A stretch of DNA of 64,000 nt from Burkholderia cepacia GG4 (GTDB taxonomy: Bacteria > Pseudomonadota > Gammaproteobacteria > Burkholderiales > Burkholderiaceae), in contig NC_018513.1 of the NCBI RefSeq assembly GCF_000292915.1, forward strand, positions 2,666,001-2,730,000, given 5' to 3'. The notes under the pieces were generated by a model. It ran no database searches, had not been told where the DNA came from, and worked only from the letters and a program-made list of their open reading frames with translations. A program made the translations under genes and the position numbers. Shown here piece after piece: positions 17,993 to 27,885 of the stretch (position 1 is the first letter of the stretch; each line of letters starts with the position of its first letter).

Positions 17993-19132
17993 ATGCCGCT
18001 ACTTCGCGTCGCCTCGGCGCACCGCGTGCAGCACCGCCTCGCGGGCGGGCTGGCCGGCCTCGTCACCTGCCTCGCAGCCGCCGCGGCTGGCGCCGCACCG
18101 CCGGTGGACGAACTCGTCGTGCCGCCCGGCTTCCATGTGGACGTACTGACCGACGCCGTGCCGGCCGCCCGTGAAATGGCATGGTCGCCGCGCGGGATCC
18201 TGTATGTCGGCACCCGGGAAGGCCGCGTGCATGCGTTCGTGATGCACGAGGGACGGATCAGTGCCCGCTACGTGATCGCGGCCGGGCTCGACATGCCCGT
18301 CGGCGTTGCCTATCGCGACGGCGCGCTCTATGTATCCGCGGTGTCGCGCATCCTGCGCCTCGACCACATCGACGACCGGCTCGCGAAGCCGCCGGAGCCG
18401 GTGGTCGTGACCGACGCACTGCCGACCGAGCACCACCACGGCTGGAAATTCATCGCGTTCGGCCCCGACGGCAAGCTTTACGTTCCGACCGGCGCGCCAT
18501 GCAACGTATGCCTCGCCGATCGCAGCCGCTACGCGATCATCGCACGTATGAACGCGGACGGCAGCGGGCGCGAGGTATTCGCCCGCGGCGTGCGCAATAC
18601 CGTCGGCTTTGCATGGCACCCCGACTCGGGCGAGCTGTGGTTCACCGACAACGGACGCGACTTGATGGGCGACGACGTGCCCGACGACAAGCTGAACCGC
18701 GCCCCGCGCGCGAGCCTCGACTTCGGTTTTCCATACTGCCATGGTGGCGACACGCCCGACCCCGAATTCGGCAGCCCCGACGTGTGCCGCCGCTATGTGC
18801 CGCCCGTGCTGAAACTCGGCGCGCACGTCGCGGCACTCGGCATGCGCTTCTATACGGGGCCGATGTTTCCGGCGTCGTATCGCAACAACGTATTCATTGC
18901 CGAGCACGGCTCGTGGAACCGCAGCACGAAAGTCGGCTATCGCGTGATGCGCGCCGTCGTGTCGGCCGACGGCAGCCACGCACGCGAGACGCCGTTCATC
19001 ACGGGCTGGCTGCGCGCGAACGGCAGCGTATGGGGCCGCCCCGCCGACGTGCTGCCGCTGCCGGACGGCTCGCTGCTCGTCAGCGACGACTACGCCGGCG
19101 CCATCTACCGCATCACCTATGCGGCACCTTGA
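17993..19132 (+). CDS. Exported sorbosone dehydrogenase-like (PQQ-type beta-propeller) protein
   Basis: 379 residues with a signal-like N-terminus (LAGGLAGLVTCLAAAAAGAA). The rest is a six-bladed propeller of the PQQ-dependent sugar/sorbosone dehydrogenase family: FGPDGKLYVPTGAPCNVC, RNTVGFAWHPDSGELWFTDNGRD, LDFGFPYCHGGDTPDPEFG, AEHGSWNRS and LLVSDDYAGAIYRI. Many such proteins bind PQQ, but true substrates are rarely known. Cysteine pairs (CNVC, and YC/VC further on) could form disulfides; there is no CxxCH heme site. A -10-like TACAAT at 17959-17964 lies 29 bp upstream of the ATG, divergent from the rpsP promoter. Confidence 0.85.
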   Translation: MPLLRVASAHRVQHRLAGGLAGLVTCLAAAAAGAAPPVDELVVPPGFHVDVLTDAVPAAREMAWSPRGILYVGTREGRVHAFVMHEGRISARYVIAAGLDMPVGVAYRDGALYVSAVSRILRLDHIDDRLAKPPEPVVVTDALPTEHHHGWKFIAFGPDGKLYVPTGAPCNVCLADRSRYAIIARMNADGSGREVFARGVRNTVGFAWHPDSGELWFTDNGRDLMGDDVPDDKLNRAPRASLDFGFPYCHGGDTPDPEFGSPDVCRRYVPPVLKLGAHVAALGMRFYTGPMFPASYRNNVFIAEHGSWNRSTKVGYRVMRAVVSADGSHARETPFITGWLRANGSVWGRPADVLPLPDGSLLVSDDYAGAIYRITYAAP

Positions 19133-19239
19133 CGCAGACGAGGCGTGACCGGGCCCGACCGGGCATCGTAGAATGCGTGCCGGGCCGAGCGCCCGCCGGC
19201 CTGCCGGCCGCCCATGCCAACGACAATCCGCCGCCACCC

Positions 19240-19707
19240 ATGTCCAGCAGCACCGCACCGTCCCGCCGCTTTCGCTCCAAGACGCTCACCGCCGCCTTCG
19301 CGTTCCTGTTCGGGTCGCTCGGCGCGCACCGCTTCTACCTGTACGGCTTTCGCGACGTGTACGGCTGGGCACACCTGCTCGCGACGATCGTCGGTATCCC
19401 GGGTTTCCTGCTGCTCGCCGCGACCCAGCGCAGTGCCAGCCTCGGCTGGTGGCTCGCCGTGCCCGGTGCGATCTCGCTGCTGGCCGCCTTCCTCGCCGCG
19501 CTCGTCTACGGGTTGCGCCCCGACGAGAAATGGGACGCGCAATTCAATGCCGACACGGGCAAGCACAGCCGGTCCGGCTGGACGGTGATCTTCATCGTGA
19601 TCTTCTCGCTGCTGATCGGCGCGTTCCTGCTGATGACCGCGCTTGCACTGTCGTTCCAGACGTATTTCGAATCGCAAGTGGAAGCGGCAAAGCAGATTTC
19701 GCAGTAA
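19240..19707 (+). CDS. TM2 domain membrane protein
   Basis: 155 residues. The TM2 signature FLFGSLGAHRFYLYGF near the N-terminus is followed by hydrophobic helices (LLATIVGIPGFLLLAA; WWLAVPGAISLLAAFLAALVYG), then a polar loop and a final helix (VIFIVIFSLLIGAFLLMTALAL). Function of bacterial TM2 proteins is unknown. It lies about 100 bp after the sorbosone-dehydrogenase-like gene on the same strand. Confidence 0.85.
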   Translation: MSSSTAPSRRFRSKTLTAAFAFLFGSLGAHRFYLYGFRDVYGWAHLLATIVGIPGFLLLAATQRSASLGWWLAVPGAISLLAAFLAALVYGLRPDEKWDAQFNADTGKHSRSGWTVIFIVIFSLLIGAFLLMTALALSFQTYFESQVEAAKQISQ

Positions 19708-19724
19708 GCGCCGGCGCGCGTCGT

Positions 19725-20903
19725 TCAGAACAGGCTCAACTGCATGTCGTCACGCGACTTCGCGCCGGTTGCGCCCGCCGCGCTGCGCTGCGTTGCCGGC
19801 CCGGGCGCCGGCGCGCCGCGAAACTGCGACAGATCGAGAATGCCGTTCGTGCGCTCGTTCAACCCGAGCCGCTTCACGGCCTGGCGGAAACGTTGCCGCA
19901 ACAGGTCGGCCCAGATCCCCTCCCCCTTCATCCGCTTCGAGAAATCCGAGTCGTAGTCCTTCCCGCCGCGCATGTCGCGCACACGGTTCATCACGCGCTC
20001 CGCGCGATCGGGAAAATGGGCGGAGAGCCAGTTCTTGAACAGCGGCGCCACCTCCCACGGCAGCCGCAGGATGATGTAGCTCGCATGCGTCGCGCCGGCG
20101 TCCGCACAGGCTTCCAGCACGCGCTCCATGTCGGGCTCGGTGACGAATGGGATCATCGGTGCAATGCTCACGCCAACCGGCACGCCTGCGTCGCGCAGCG
20201 CGCGAATCGTACGCAGACGGCGCGCCGGCGTCGCCGCCCGCGGCTCGAGCGTGCGCGCGAGATCGGCGTCGAGGGTCGTGATCGTGACCGCGGCCATCAC
20301 CTGCCCGCGCTCGGCCATCGGGGCAAGCAGGTCGAGATCGCGCTCGATCAGCGACGATTTCGTGATCGCGGCAAACGGCAGCCCGTGGTCGTGCATGACC
20401 TGGATCACGCTGCGCGTGATGCGCAGATCGCGCTCGACCGGCTGGTATGCGTCGGTGTTGACGCCGAGCGCGATCGGTTCCGGCACGTAACGCTTCCGCG
20501 AGATCTCGCGCTCGAGGAGTTCGGCCGCATTGACCTTCGCATAAATGCGGCTCTCGAAATCGAGCCCGGGCGACAGCCCGAGATAACTGTGGGTCGGTCG
20601 CGCAAAGCAATAGATGCAGCCATGCTCGCAGCCGCGATACGGATTGAGCGACACGCTGAACGGAATGTCCGGCGACTGGTTGTGCGTCAGGATGCTCTTT
20701 GCGCGCTCCTCGAACACCTGAGTGCGCAGCGGAGCGGGTAGCTCGGCATCGTTGGATTCGTGCGTCCAGCCATCGTCGACCGCCTCGCGCAGCGCCGTTT
20801 CATACCGCCCCTGCAGGTTGTCGACCGCGCCGCGCCCCTTGCGGGGCGCGGGCGGCGCTATCGGAAATTCGTTGTCGGACCGACCATCCATGCGCTCACC
20901 CAT
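19725..20903 (-). CDS. PA0069-family radical SAM protein (SPL-like)
   Basis: 392 residues. The radical SAM cluster motif is CEHGCIYC with C92, C96 and C99, i.e. CX3CX2C, after SLNPYRG. The family belongs with spore-photoproduct-lyase-like radical SAM enzymes; a DNA-related role is plausible but its reaction is not established to my knowledge. ATGs at 20903 and 20891 are both possible; the first is listed. The promoter overlaps a consensus LexA box (20918-20937), which would make the gene SOS-inducible and supports a DNA-damage role. Convergent with the TM2 gene 17 bp away. Confidence 0.9.
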   Translation of the reverse strand: MGERMDGRSDNEFPIAPPAPRKGRGAVDNLQGRYETALREAVDDGWTHESNDAELPAPLRTQVFEERAKSILTHNQSPDIPFSVSLNPYRGCEHGCIYCFARPTHSYLGLSPGLDFESRIYAKVNAAELLEREISRKRYVPEPIALGVNTDAYQPVERDLRITRSVIQVMHDHGLPFAAITKSSLIERDLDLLAPMAERGQVMAAVTITTLDADLARTLEPRAATPARRLRTIRALRDAGVPVGVSIAPMIPFVTEPDMERVLEACADAGATHASYIILRLPWEVAPLFKNWLSAHFPDRAERVMNRVRDMRGGKDYDSDFSKRMKGEGIWADLLRQRFRQAVKRLGLNERTNGILDLSQFRGAPAPGPATQRSAAGATGAKSRDDMQLSLF

Positions 20904-20908
20904 TCGCC

Positions 20909-20955
20909 TGCACCCAATACTGTATATTTATACAGTATTGGGTGCAGCGTGCCAA
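20909..20955 (-). promoter_or_regulatory. LexA (SOS) box over a sigma-70 promoter
   Basis: A perfect 18-bp inverted repeat (20909-20926 and 20929-20946, 2-bp spacer) contains TACTGTATATTTATACAGTA at 20918-20937, matching the CTGT-N8-ACAG LexA consensus and nearly identical to the E. coli optimum. On the minus strand TTGGCA (20950-20955), exactly 17 bp, then TATAAA (20927-20932) forms a promoter whose -10 lies inside the box, so LexA binding would block it. It serves the radical SAM gene starting at 20903. Confidence 0.85.
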
Positions 20956-21006
20956 GGGCGAGATGAGGGGACCGACAAGCGGCCCGGCAGCGGGCCGCCG
21001 CGGCGG

Positions 21007-21495
21007 TCATTCGCCGACCGAAATCGTCAGCGTCTCCTTGATTTCCTCCATCACGACATAGCTCTTCGACTGCACCGCGCCGGGCAGTTGCAACAGGATG
21101 TCGCCGAGCAGCTTGCGGTAGTCGGCCATCTCGCCGATCCGCGCCTTGATCAGGTAGTCGAAGTCCCCCGACACGAGATGGCATTCGAGCACCTCGTCGA
21201 TCTTCATCACTTCGCGCCGGAACTGCTCGAACATGTTGCCGCCCTTGTGGCCGAGCGTGATCTCGACGAACACCAGCAGCGCCGCGCCGAGCTGGCTCGG
21301 GTCGACGCGCGCGTGATAGCCGGTGATGACGCCGTCCCGCTCCATGCGCCGCACGCGTTCGATGCACGGCGTCACGGTCAGCCCGACCTGTTCCGCCAGG
21401 TCCTTCATCGCCATCCGGCCGTCGTCCTGGAGCAGTTTGAGGATGCGGCGGTCGAGCTTGTCGAGCGAGCGTACTGGCTGGCGTTGCGTTCTCAT
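21007..21495 (-). CDS. Lrp/AsnC family regulator, likely controller of dadA
   Basis: 162 residues. Helix-turn-helix (LDKLDRRILKLLQDDGRMAM, then LAEQVGLTVTPCIERVRRME) followed by an effector-binding RAM domain (ALLVFVEITLGHKG). MRTQRQPVRS at 21495 is taken as the start; an earlier frame position at 21531 precedes it. It is divergent from dadA across about 145 bp, the arrangement in which Lrp-type DadR proteins activate D-amino acid catabolism in response to alanine. Confidence 0.93.
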   Translation of the reverse strand: MRTQRQPVRSLDKLDRRILKLLQDDGRMAMKDLAEQVGLTVTPCIERVRRMERDGVITGYHARVDPSQLGAALLVFVEITLGHKGGNMFEQFRREVMKIDEVLECHLVSGDFDYLIKARIGEMADYRKLLGDILLQLPGAVQSKSYVVMEEIKETLTISVGE

Positions 21496-21640
21496 TTGTT
21501 TATTCTGAAAACCTGAAAAATACGATAACAAAACCTACACATTCGACAATACCATAGCGCAAAAAACTAGATCAGCTAGAGGTTACACGGAGACGCAGGT
21601 GCGCCCGGCCTCGATCTGGTCCCTTCCATCTGGAGCAGCT

Positions 21641-22927
21641 ATGCGAGTCGTCATTCTGGGCAGCGGTGTGGTGGGCGTGGCAAGCGCGTATTACCTCGCG
21701 CGCGCCGGTCATGAAGTCACGGTGATCGACCGGGAAGCCGGGCCGGCACTCGAGACGAGCTTCGCAAACGCGGGCCAGATCTCGCCCGGCTATGCTGCGC
21801 CGTGGGCCGCGCCGGGCGTGCCGCTGAAGGCTGTCAAGTGGATGTTCGAAAAGCACGCGCCGCTCGCGATCCGCCTCGACGGCACGCGCTTCCAGCTCCA
21901 GTGGATGTGGCAGATGCTGCGCAACTGCACGGCGGAACGCTATGCAGTCAACAAGGGCCGCATGGTCCGCCTCGCCGAATACAGCCGCGATTGCCTGCAG
22001 GCGCTGCGCGCCGACACCGGCATCCAGTACGAAGGGCGCACGGGCGGCACGCTGCAGCTGTTCCGCACGCAACAGCAACTCGACGGCGCGGCGAAGGACA
22101 TCGCGGTGCTGCAGGAAGCGAATGTGCCGTTCGAACTGCTGTCGCCGGCCGAGCTGAAGCATGCCGAACCCGCGCTCGCGGCCGTATCGCACAAGCTGAC
22201 GGGCGGCCTGCGCCTGCCGGGCGACGAAACGGGCGACTGCCAACTGTTCACGACGCGCCTCGCGGCGCTCGCCGAATCGCTCGGCGTGAAGTTCCGTTAC
22301 AACACGCCGATCGACGCGCTCGCGATCGCGGGCGGCAAGATCGCCGGCGTGCAGTGCGGCAGCGAGACGGTACGCGCGGATGCGTACGTCGTTGCGCTCG
22401 GCTCGTATTCGACGAGCTTCATCTCGAACCTGATGAAGATCCCCGTCTATCCGCTGAAGGGCTATTCGATCACCGCACCGATCGTCAACCAGGCGGCTGC
22501 CCCGGTGTCGACGGTGCTCGACGAAACCTACAAGATCGCGATCACGCGCTTCGACGATCGCATCCGCGTCGGCGGCATGGCGGAGATCGTCGGCTTCGAC
22601 AAGAACCTGCGCGCGGCACGCCGTGAAACGCTCGAAATGTGCGTGAACGACCTGTTCCCGGGCGGCGGCGATACGTCCAAGGCGACGTTCTGGACGGGCC
22701 TGCGCCCGATGACGCCGGACGGCACGCCGATCGTCGGTCGCACACCGGTCTCGAACCTGTTCCTGAACACCGGACACGGCACGCTCGGCTGGACGATGTC
22801 GTGCGGCTCGGGCCAACTGCTCGCCGATCTGATCTCGGGGAAGAAGCCGGCGATCCAGGCCGACGACCTGTCGGTCCACCGCTATCTGAAGGACGTGGCA
22901 GGCCAGACGCGCCCGGCATACGCATAA
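21641..22927 (+). CDS. dadA: D-amino acid dehydrogenase
   Basis: Oxidises D-alanine and other D-amino acids to keto acids, passing electrons to the respiratory chain; membrane-associated flavoprotein. 428 residues. FAD-binding [20 protein letters not shown] at the N-terminus, [22 protein letters not shown], and the C-terminal [17 protein letters not shown]. The ATG at 21641 follows TGGAGCA; an upstream extension to 21599 is rejected. Electrons ultimately share the quinone pool with ETF, encoded next door. Confidence 0.96.
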   Translation: MRVVILGSGVVGVASAYYLARAGHEVTVIDREAGPALETSFANAGQISPGYAAPWAAPGVPLKAVKWMFEKHAPLAIRLDGTRFQLQWMWQMLRNCTAERYAVNKGRMVRLAEYSRDCLQALRADTGIQYEGRTGGTLQLFRTQQQLDGAAKDIAVLQEANVPFELLSPAELKHAEPALAAVSHKLTGGLRLPGDETGDCQLFTTRLAALAESLGVKFRYNTPIDALAIAGGKIAGVQCGSETVRADAYVVALGSYSTSFISNLMKIPVYPLKGYSITAPIVNQAAAPVSTVLDETYKIAITRFDDRIRVGGMAEIVGFDKNLRAARRETLEMCVNDLFPGGGDTSKATFWTGLRPMTPDGTPIVGRTPVSNLFLNTGHGTLGWTMSCGSGQLLADLISGKKPAIQADDLSVHRYLKDVAGQTRPAYA

Positions 22928-22933
22928 GTCGCG

Positions 22934-22996
22934 CCGGCCCGCAGCGGTGCGGGCCGGTCGGCATCAAAAGGAAAGGCGCCCCGTGGGGCGCCTTTC
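22934..22996 (+). terminator. Double hairpin terminator after dadA
   Basis: First hairpin CCGGCCCGCA / TGCGGGCCGG (22934-22957), then GAAAGGCGCCCC / GGGGCGCCTTTC (22971-22996) followed by TTCG. The second has the stronger terminator form. Confidence 0.75.
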
Positions 22997-23175
22997 TTCG
23001 TTTCAGCGAAGGCATCGCTGAATCAGCGCCGCGGGTCCATCGACGCGAGCACGCTCCCGCTGCCCTGCGTCGACGATCGACGCTTCATCGACTGCCTGCA
23101 CGACAACATGTTCCGCATCGCATCGCGCATTCGCGATCTTCACGTCGAAACACGCCCTCCCTCTTCTGCTCATGG

Positions 23176-23203
23176 CAAAAAAAGGGGCGCTCGTCGCGCC
23201 CCT
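23176..23203 (-). terminator. Intrinsic terminator of etfBA
   Basis: AGGGGCGC / GCGCCCCT with a 5-nt loop and an eight-base T run on the minus strand. Confidence 0.9.
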
Positions 23204-23239
23204 CGTCTAGCGTGCTTACCGCTGAAGCGGCACGCCGCG

Positions 23240-24175
23240 TCAGCCGAGCTCGCTCACGAGCTCCGGCACGAGCGCGAACAGATCACCGACGAGACCGTAG
23301 TCGGCCACGCTGAAGATCGGCGCTTCCGGATCCTTGTTGATCGCGACGATCACCTTCGAATCCTTCATGCCGGCCAGATGCTGGATCGCACCCGAGATAC
23401 CGACCGCGATGTACAGCTGCGGTGCGACGATCTTGCCGGTCTGCCCGACCTGGTAGTCGTTCGGCACGTAGCCGGCGTCGACTGCCGCGCGCGACGCGCC
23501 GAGCGCTGCCGACAGCTTGTCCGCCAGCGGCTCCAGCACCTTCGTGTAGTTCTCGCCGCTGCCCAGACCGCGGCCGCCCGACACGATGATCTTCGCGCTG
23601 GTGAGTTCCGGACGGTCCAGCTTCGTCACTTCACGGCTCACGAATTGCGACTTGCCCGCATCGGCCGCCGCTTCGATCTTCTCGACCGCCGCACTGCCGC
23701 CTTCGGCCGCTACCGGGTCGAAGCCCGTCGCGCGCACCGTGATGACCTTGATCGGGTCGCTCGACTGCACCGTCGCGATCGCGTTGCCTGCGTAGATCGG
23801 GCGCTCGAACGTATCGGCAGAATCGACTGCCGTGATGTCCGAGATCTGCGCGACGTCCAGCTTCGCGGCGATACGCGGTGCGATGTTCTTGCCGTATGCC
23901 GTCGCCGGCGCGAGGATGTGCGAATAGTCCTTCGCGATGTTCAGCGCGGTCGCTTCGACGTTTTCCGCCAGGCCTGCGGCCAGTTGCGGCGCGTCGGCCA
24001 GCAGCACCTTCGAAACACCTGCGATCTTCGCCGCTGCGTCGGCCGCCGCTTGCGCGTTGTGGCCCGCGACCAGCACGTGAATGTCACCGCCGATCTTCGC
24101 CGCCGCTGCCACCGTGTTCAGCGTCGCGGCCTTGATCGACGCGTTGTCGTGTTCTGCAATCACCAGAATCGTCAT
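23240..24175 (-). CDS. etfA: Electron transfer flavoprotein alpha subunit
   Basis: 311 residues. Binds FAD and with EtfB moves electrons from acyl-CoA and other dehydrogenases to ETF-ubiquinone oxidoreductase. The C-terminal FAD domain is clear: [51 protein letters not shown] and [21 protein letters not shown]. The N-terminal half is an Ala-rich nucleotide-binding-like domain. The start is 16 bp after etfB. Confidence 0.98.
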   Translation of the reverse strand: MTILVIAEHDNASIKAATLNTVAAAAKIGGDIHVLVAGHNAQAAADAAAKIAGVSKVLLADAPQLAAGLAENVEATALNIAKDYSHILAPATAYGKNIAPRIAAKLDVAQISDITAVDSADTFERPIYAGNAIATVQSSDPIKVITVRATGFDPVAAEGGSAAVEKIEAAADAGKSQFVSREVTKLDRPELTSAKIIVSGGRGLGSGENYTKVLEPLADKLSAALGASRAAVDAGYVPNDYQVGQTGKIVAPQLYIAVGISGAIQHLAGMKDSKVIVAINKDPEAPIFSVADYGLVGDLFALVPELVSELG

Positions 24176-24191
24176 TTCTTTCCGCTCCCTC

Positions 24192-24941
24192 TTACAGCAC
24201 CTTGGCTTCGGTCTTCAGCTTCTCGACCAGCGTCTTCACGTCCGGCACCTTCACGCCGGCTGCGCGCTTCGGCGGCTCGACCACCTTCAGCGTCTTCAGA
24301 CGCGGCGCGACGTCCACGCCCAGGTCTTCCGGCTTCACCGTTTCCAGCGGCTTCTTCTTCGCCTTCATGATGTTCGGCAGCGTTACGTAGCGCGGCTCGT
24401 TCAGGCGCAGGTCGGTCGTGACCACTGCCGGCAGCGTCAGCGACAGCGTTTCCGCGCCACCGTCGACTTCACGTGCGACGGTTGCCTTGCCGTCGGCGAT
24501 CGTCACCTTCGACGCGAACGTCGCTTGCGGCAGCCCTGCCAGCGCAGCCAGCATCTGGCCCGTCTGGTTCGAATCGTCGTCGATCGCCTGCTTGCCGAGG
24601 ATCACCAGTTGCGGCTGCTCCTTGTCGACCAGCGCTTTCAGGATCTTCGCGACGGCCAGCGGCTCGACGCTGTCGTTCGACTCGACGAGGATCGCGCGAT
24701 CCGCGCCGATCGCCAGCGCCGTACGCAGCGTTTCCTGCGCCTGCGTCACACCCACCGACACCGCGATCACTTCGGTCGCGACGCCCGCTTCCTTCAGGCG
24801 CACCGCTTCTTCCACCGCGATTTCGTCGAACGGGTTCATCGACATCTTCACGTTCGCGATGTCGACGCCCGTGTTGTCCGACTTCACGCGGACCTTCACG
24901 TTGTAATCGACCACTCTTTTCACTGGCACCAGGATTTTCAT
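24192..24941 (-). CDS. etfB: Electron transfer flavoprotein beta subunit
   Basis: 249 residues, [19 protein letters not shown] start. Adenine-nucleotide-binding fold with [17 protein letters not shown] and the family signature in [20 protein letters not shown]. First gene of the etfBA pair; a TATAAA on the minus strand about 40 bp upstream of the start could be the -10. Confidence 0.98.
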   Translation of the reverse strand: MKILVPVKRVVDYNVKVRVKSDNTGVDIANVKMSMNPFDEIAVEEAVRLKEAGVATEVIAVSVGVTQAQETLRTALAIGADRAILVESNDSVEPLAVAKILKALVDKEQPQLVILGKQAIDDDSNQTGQMLAALAGLPQATFASKVTIADGKATVAREVDGGAETLSLTLPAVVTTDLRLNEPRYVTLPNIMKAKKKPLETVKPEDLGVDVAPRLKTLKVVEPPKRAAGVKVPDVKTLVEKLKTEAKVL

Positions 24942-25097
24942 GCACACGCTCCAAAGTTACGAATACGACCAGAGGCCATTTTATAGCGAGGCCTCGTGAC
25001 TGCGCGGCCAAGCGGACCAATCTATGCGGCTATCGAGCATAGCGCGCCTCCTCGGCGCACCGGCAATAGCGAACGGTCGTTCTATTTTAAAAGAGAA

Positions 25098-25124
25098 AAA
25101 ACCCGGACGCAAAGCCCGGGTTTT
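25098..25124 (-). terminator. Intrinsic terminator of metNIQ
   Basis: AAAACCCGG / CCGGGTTTT with an ACGCAAAGC loop and a T-rich minus-strand tail. Confidence 0.85.
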
Positions 25125-25169
25125 CGATCATCGACTCTAATCGTCACCGGGCGCGCCCAGTACCACGTG

Positions 25170-25964
25170 TTACCAGGCGGCGATGACCGCGCCGCCGAAC
25201 TTCTGCTCGATGAACTGCTTCACTTCCGCGGAATGGTAGGCCGCGACCAGCTTCGCGACCCACGGCTTGTTCCGGTCGGCCTCGCGAATCGCCAGGATGT
25301 TCGCGTACGGGCCGTTCGGGCCCTCGATCGCGATCGCGTCCTGTTTCGGTTTCAACCCCGCTTCCATCGCGTAGTTGGTGTTGATCGCCGCCGCGTCGAC
25401 GTCGCCGAGCGAACGCGGAATCTGCGCCGCATCGAGCTCGACGATCTTCAGCTTCCTCGGATTGTCGACGATGTCGAGCGGCGTCGCCTTCAGCCCCGCG
25501 TCCGCACGCAGCTTCAGCAAGCCCTGCTTCTGCAGCAACAGCAGCGCGCGGCCGCCGTTGGTCGGATCGTTCGGCACCGCGACACGCGCACCGGGCTTCA
25601 GCTCGGCCAGCGACTTCACCCGCTTCGAATAGATGCCCATCGGGAACGTGACGGTATCCGCGACCTTGATCAGCTTGTAGCCGCGATCCTTCACCTGCGC
25701 CTGCAGATACGGATCGTGCTGGTAGCTGTTCGCGTCGAGATCGCCCGACGCGAGCGCGGCGTTCGGCTGTACGTAATCGGAGAATTCGACGATGCGGATG
25801 TCGAGACCGCTCTTGGCCGCGACCTTCTTCACCACTTCCATGATCTGCGCGTGCGGGCCGCCCGTCACGCCCACCTTGATGGCGTCGGCCTGCGCGTGCG
25901 CGCTCGCGAACAGCGCGGCCGCGCCGAATGCGGCCGCGAACTTCAGCATGAAGCGTCGTTGCAT
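25170..25964 (-). CDS. metQ: Methionine ABC transporter substrate-binding protein (MetQ/NlpA)
   Basis: 264 residues. Signal peptide MQRRFMLKFAAAFGAAALFASAHA, then IKVGVTGGPHAQIMEVVKKVA, FSDYVQPNAALASGDLDANSYQH and the periplasmic binding fold typical of MetQ. GGGGGAG precedes the ATG at 25964. There is no lipobox cysteine, so unlike E. coli MetQ it should be a soluble periplasmic protein. Last gene of metNIQ. It carries D- or L-methionine to MetNI. Confidence 0.94.
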   Translation of the reverse strand: MQRRFMLKFAAAFGAAALFASAHAQADAIKVGVTGGPHAQIMEVVKKVAAKSGLDIRIVEFSDYVQPNAALASGDLDANSYQHDPYLQAQVKDRGYKLIKVADTVTFPMGIYSKRVKSLAELKPGARVAVPNDPTNGGRALLLLQKQGLLKLRADAGLKATPLDIVDNPRKLKIVELDAAQIPRSLGDVDAAAINTNYAMEAGLKPKQDAIAIEGPNGPYANILAIREADRNKPWVAKLVAAYHSAEVKQFIEQKFGGAVIAAW

Positions 25965-25992
25965 CGTCTCCCCCAACGGATGAATGTCGTTT

Positions 25993-26646
25993 TTACTTGT
26001 GACTCAGCCGGCGCACGAGCCAGTCGCCGAACGACTGCACGATCTGCACGAACACGATCAGGATCGCGACGACCGTCCACATCACTTCCGGCAGGTAGCG
26101 CTGGTAGCCGTAGCGGATCCCGAGATCGCCGAGCCCGCCGCCGCCGATCGCACCGGCCATCGCCGAATAGCCGACGAGCGACACGAACGTGATCGTCAGG
26201 CCGGCGACGATGCCCGGCAGCGATTCGGGCAGCAGCACTTTGAACACGATCTGCGACGTCGTCGCGCCCATCGACTGCGCGGCCTCGATCAGCCCGCGGT
26301 CGACCTCGCGCAGCGCGGTCTCGACCAGCCGCGCGACGAACGGCGCGGCCGCGAGCGTCAGCGGCACGACCGCAGCAGCCGTGCCGATCGACGAGCCCGT
26401 GACGAGCCGCGTAAGCGGAATGACCGCGACCAGCAGGATGATGAACGGCGTCGAGCGCACCGCATTCACGATGCCGCCGAGCACGCGGTTCACACCGAGA
26501 TTCTGCAGCACGCCCTGGCGGTCGGTCAGGTAGAGCAGCACGCCGAGCGGCAGCCCGACGAGCGCGCCGACCGCCCCCGAGATGCCGACCATGATCAGCG
26601 TCTCCCAGAACGACTGCACGAACATATCGAACATCTCACTCAACAT
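25993..26646 (-). CDS. metI: Methionine ABC transporter permease
   Basis: 217 residues, about five transmembrane helices, with the ABC-permease coupling motif in [23 protein letters not shown], and [21 protein letters not shown] near the N-terminus. It overlaps the end of metN by 11 bp; GGAG lies at the right distance from the ATG at 26646. Confidence 0.96.
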   Translation of the reverse strand: MLSEMFDMFVQSFWETLIMVGISGAVGALVGLPLGVLLYLTDRQGVLQNLGVNRVLGGIVNAVRSTPFIILLVAVIPLTRLVTGSSIGTAAAVVPLTLAAAPFVARLVETALREVDRGLIEAAQSMGATTSQIVFKVLLPESLPGIVAGLTITFVSLVGYSAMAGAIGGGGLGDLGIRYGYQRYLPEVMWTVVAILIVFVQIVQSFGDWLVRRLSHK

Positions 26647-27670
26647 ACGAAAGCTCCTCTACCACCACGCCTTGCTCGCGCAGGAACGCGAGCGCCTGCC
26701 CGACCTTGCCCGGTTCGCCGCCCGCGAGCACCGCGAGCGACCCGAACGCCTGCCCCTGGATCTCGTCGATCTGGCCGTGCAGGATATTGAAATCGAGTTC
26801 GTACCGGCGGATCGTCTCCGACAGGATCGGCTGGTCGACGCCGGAGCCGGTGAACGCGAGCCGCAGCAAATGCCCGCTGCCGGTCTTCAGCCGCTCGGCC
26901 ACGCGTGCCTTCAGCGCCGGCGGCAGTTCCTGCGCGATCACGTCGCCGATCAGCGCGCGCGTCACTTCGTGATGCGGCTGCAGGAACACGTCGATCACGC
27001 GGCCTTCCTCGACCACGCGGCCCGCGTCGAGCACCGCCACGCGATCGCATACCTGCTTGATCACTTCCATCTGGTGGGTGATCAGGACGATCGTCAGGCC
27101 GAGTTCGCGGTTGATGCGCTTCAGCAGGTCGAGGATCGAGCGCGTGGTCTCGGGGTCGAGCGCCGACGTCGCTTCATCCGACAGCAGCACCTTCGGCTTG
27201 CTCGCGAGCGCGCGGGCGATGCCGACGCGCTGCTTCTGGCCGCCGCTGATCTGCGCCGGATAGCGATCCTTCTGCGCGGACAGCCCGACGAGATCGAGCA
27301 GCGGCAACACGGCCGCCTCGATATCGGCACGGCTTGCGCCGGCCAACTCGAGCGGCAGCGCGACGTTGTCGAACACCGTGCGCGACGACAGCAGGTTGAA
27401 GTGCTGGAAAATCATGCCGATTTCGCGGCGCGCTTCGCGCAGCGCGCCGGCCGGCAGCATCATGAGATCGCGCCCGCCGACGACGACGTTGCCTTCGGTC
27501 GGCCGCGTGAGCAGGTTGATGGTGCGCACGAGCGTGCTCTTGCCGGCGCCGCTTCGGCCGATGATGCCGAACACCTCGCCTTGCGGGATCGTCAGATTGA
27601 CGTTGTGCAATGCGTCGACCCAGCCGGTCGGCCCGGGGAAACGCTGCGACAGATTGCGTAATTCGATCAT
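26636..27670 (-). CDS. metN: Methionine ABC transporter ATPase
   Basis: 344 residues. Walker [10 protein letters not shown] (38-46), signature ISGGQKQR, Walker [14 protein letters not shown], and the C-terminal NIL regulatory domain (about 255-340) that senses cytoplasmic methionine. Start [11 protein letters not shown] at 27670; a longer frame to 27790 has no family match. No riboswitch was recognised in the 215 bp upstream; a TAAAAT on the minus strand at 27739-27744 could be a -10. Confidence 0.96.
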   Translation of the reverse strand: MIELRNLSQRFPGPTGWVDALHNVNLTIPQGEVFGIIGRSGAGKSTLVRTINLLTRPTEGNVVVGGRDLMMLPAGALREARREIGMIFQHFNLLSSRTVFDNVALPLELAGASRADIEAAVLPLLDLVGLSAQKDRYPAQISGGQKQRVGIARALASKPKVLLSDEATSALDPETTRSILDLLKRINRELGLTIVLITHQMEVIKQVCDRVAVLDAGRVVEEGRVIDVFLQPHHEVTRALIGDVIAQELPPALKARVAERLKTGSGHLLRLAFTGSGVDQPILSETIRRYELDFNILHGQIDEIQGQAFGSLAVLAGGEPGKVGQALAFLREQGVVVEELSYVE

Positions 27671-27885
27671 GTAAACAAAACGGCGGCCGGCAGGCGAGGC
27701 CCGCCAGTCGGCCGCCGATGCATCTGGAATAGCCGGCGATTTTACCGCAAACGCCTCATTCCCCTTAATAATCGATTTCGATCTTTTCATAACCAGACGA
27801 AATTAGAGGGGCGCTGCTGGACCGCCACGCGAGTGCCGCGACTATGATCCCGAACACCGATGCCAACGAACAGGGGACACGCCAG

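Larger units (their letters stand above)
22928..23239. other. Gene-free gap between dadA and etfA
   Basis: Holds the dadA terminator hairpins and the etfA terminator. The middle 180 bp (22997-23175) has no ribosome site or frame that looks protein-coding; nothing else seen. Confidence 0.6.

Noticed and set aside
20909-20946. The palindrome as a terminator of the Lrp gene
   Set aside because: AT-rich centre, no T-tract and a precise LexA consensus over a 17-bp-spaced promoter fit an operator much better.
22997-23175. Possible gene remnant between dadA and etfA
   Set aside because: No ribosome site, no family similarity in any frame.
27671-27885. SAM riboswitch upstream of metN
   Set aside because: No recognisable SAM-I, SAM-II or related motif was seen.
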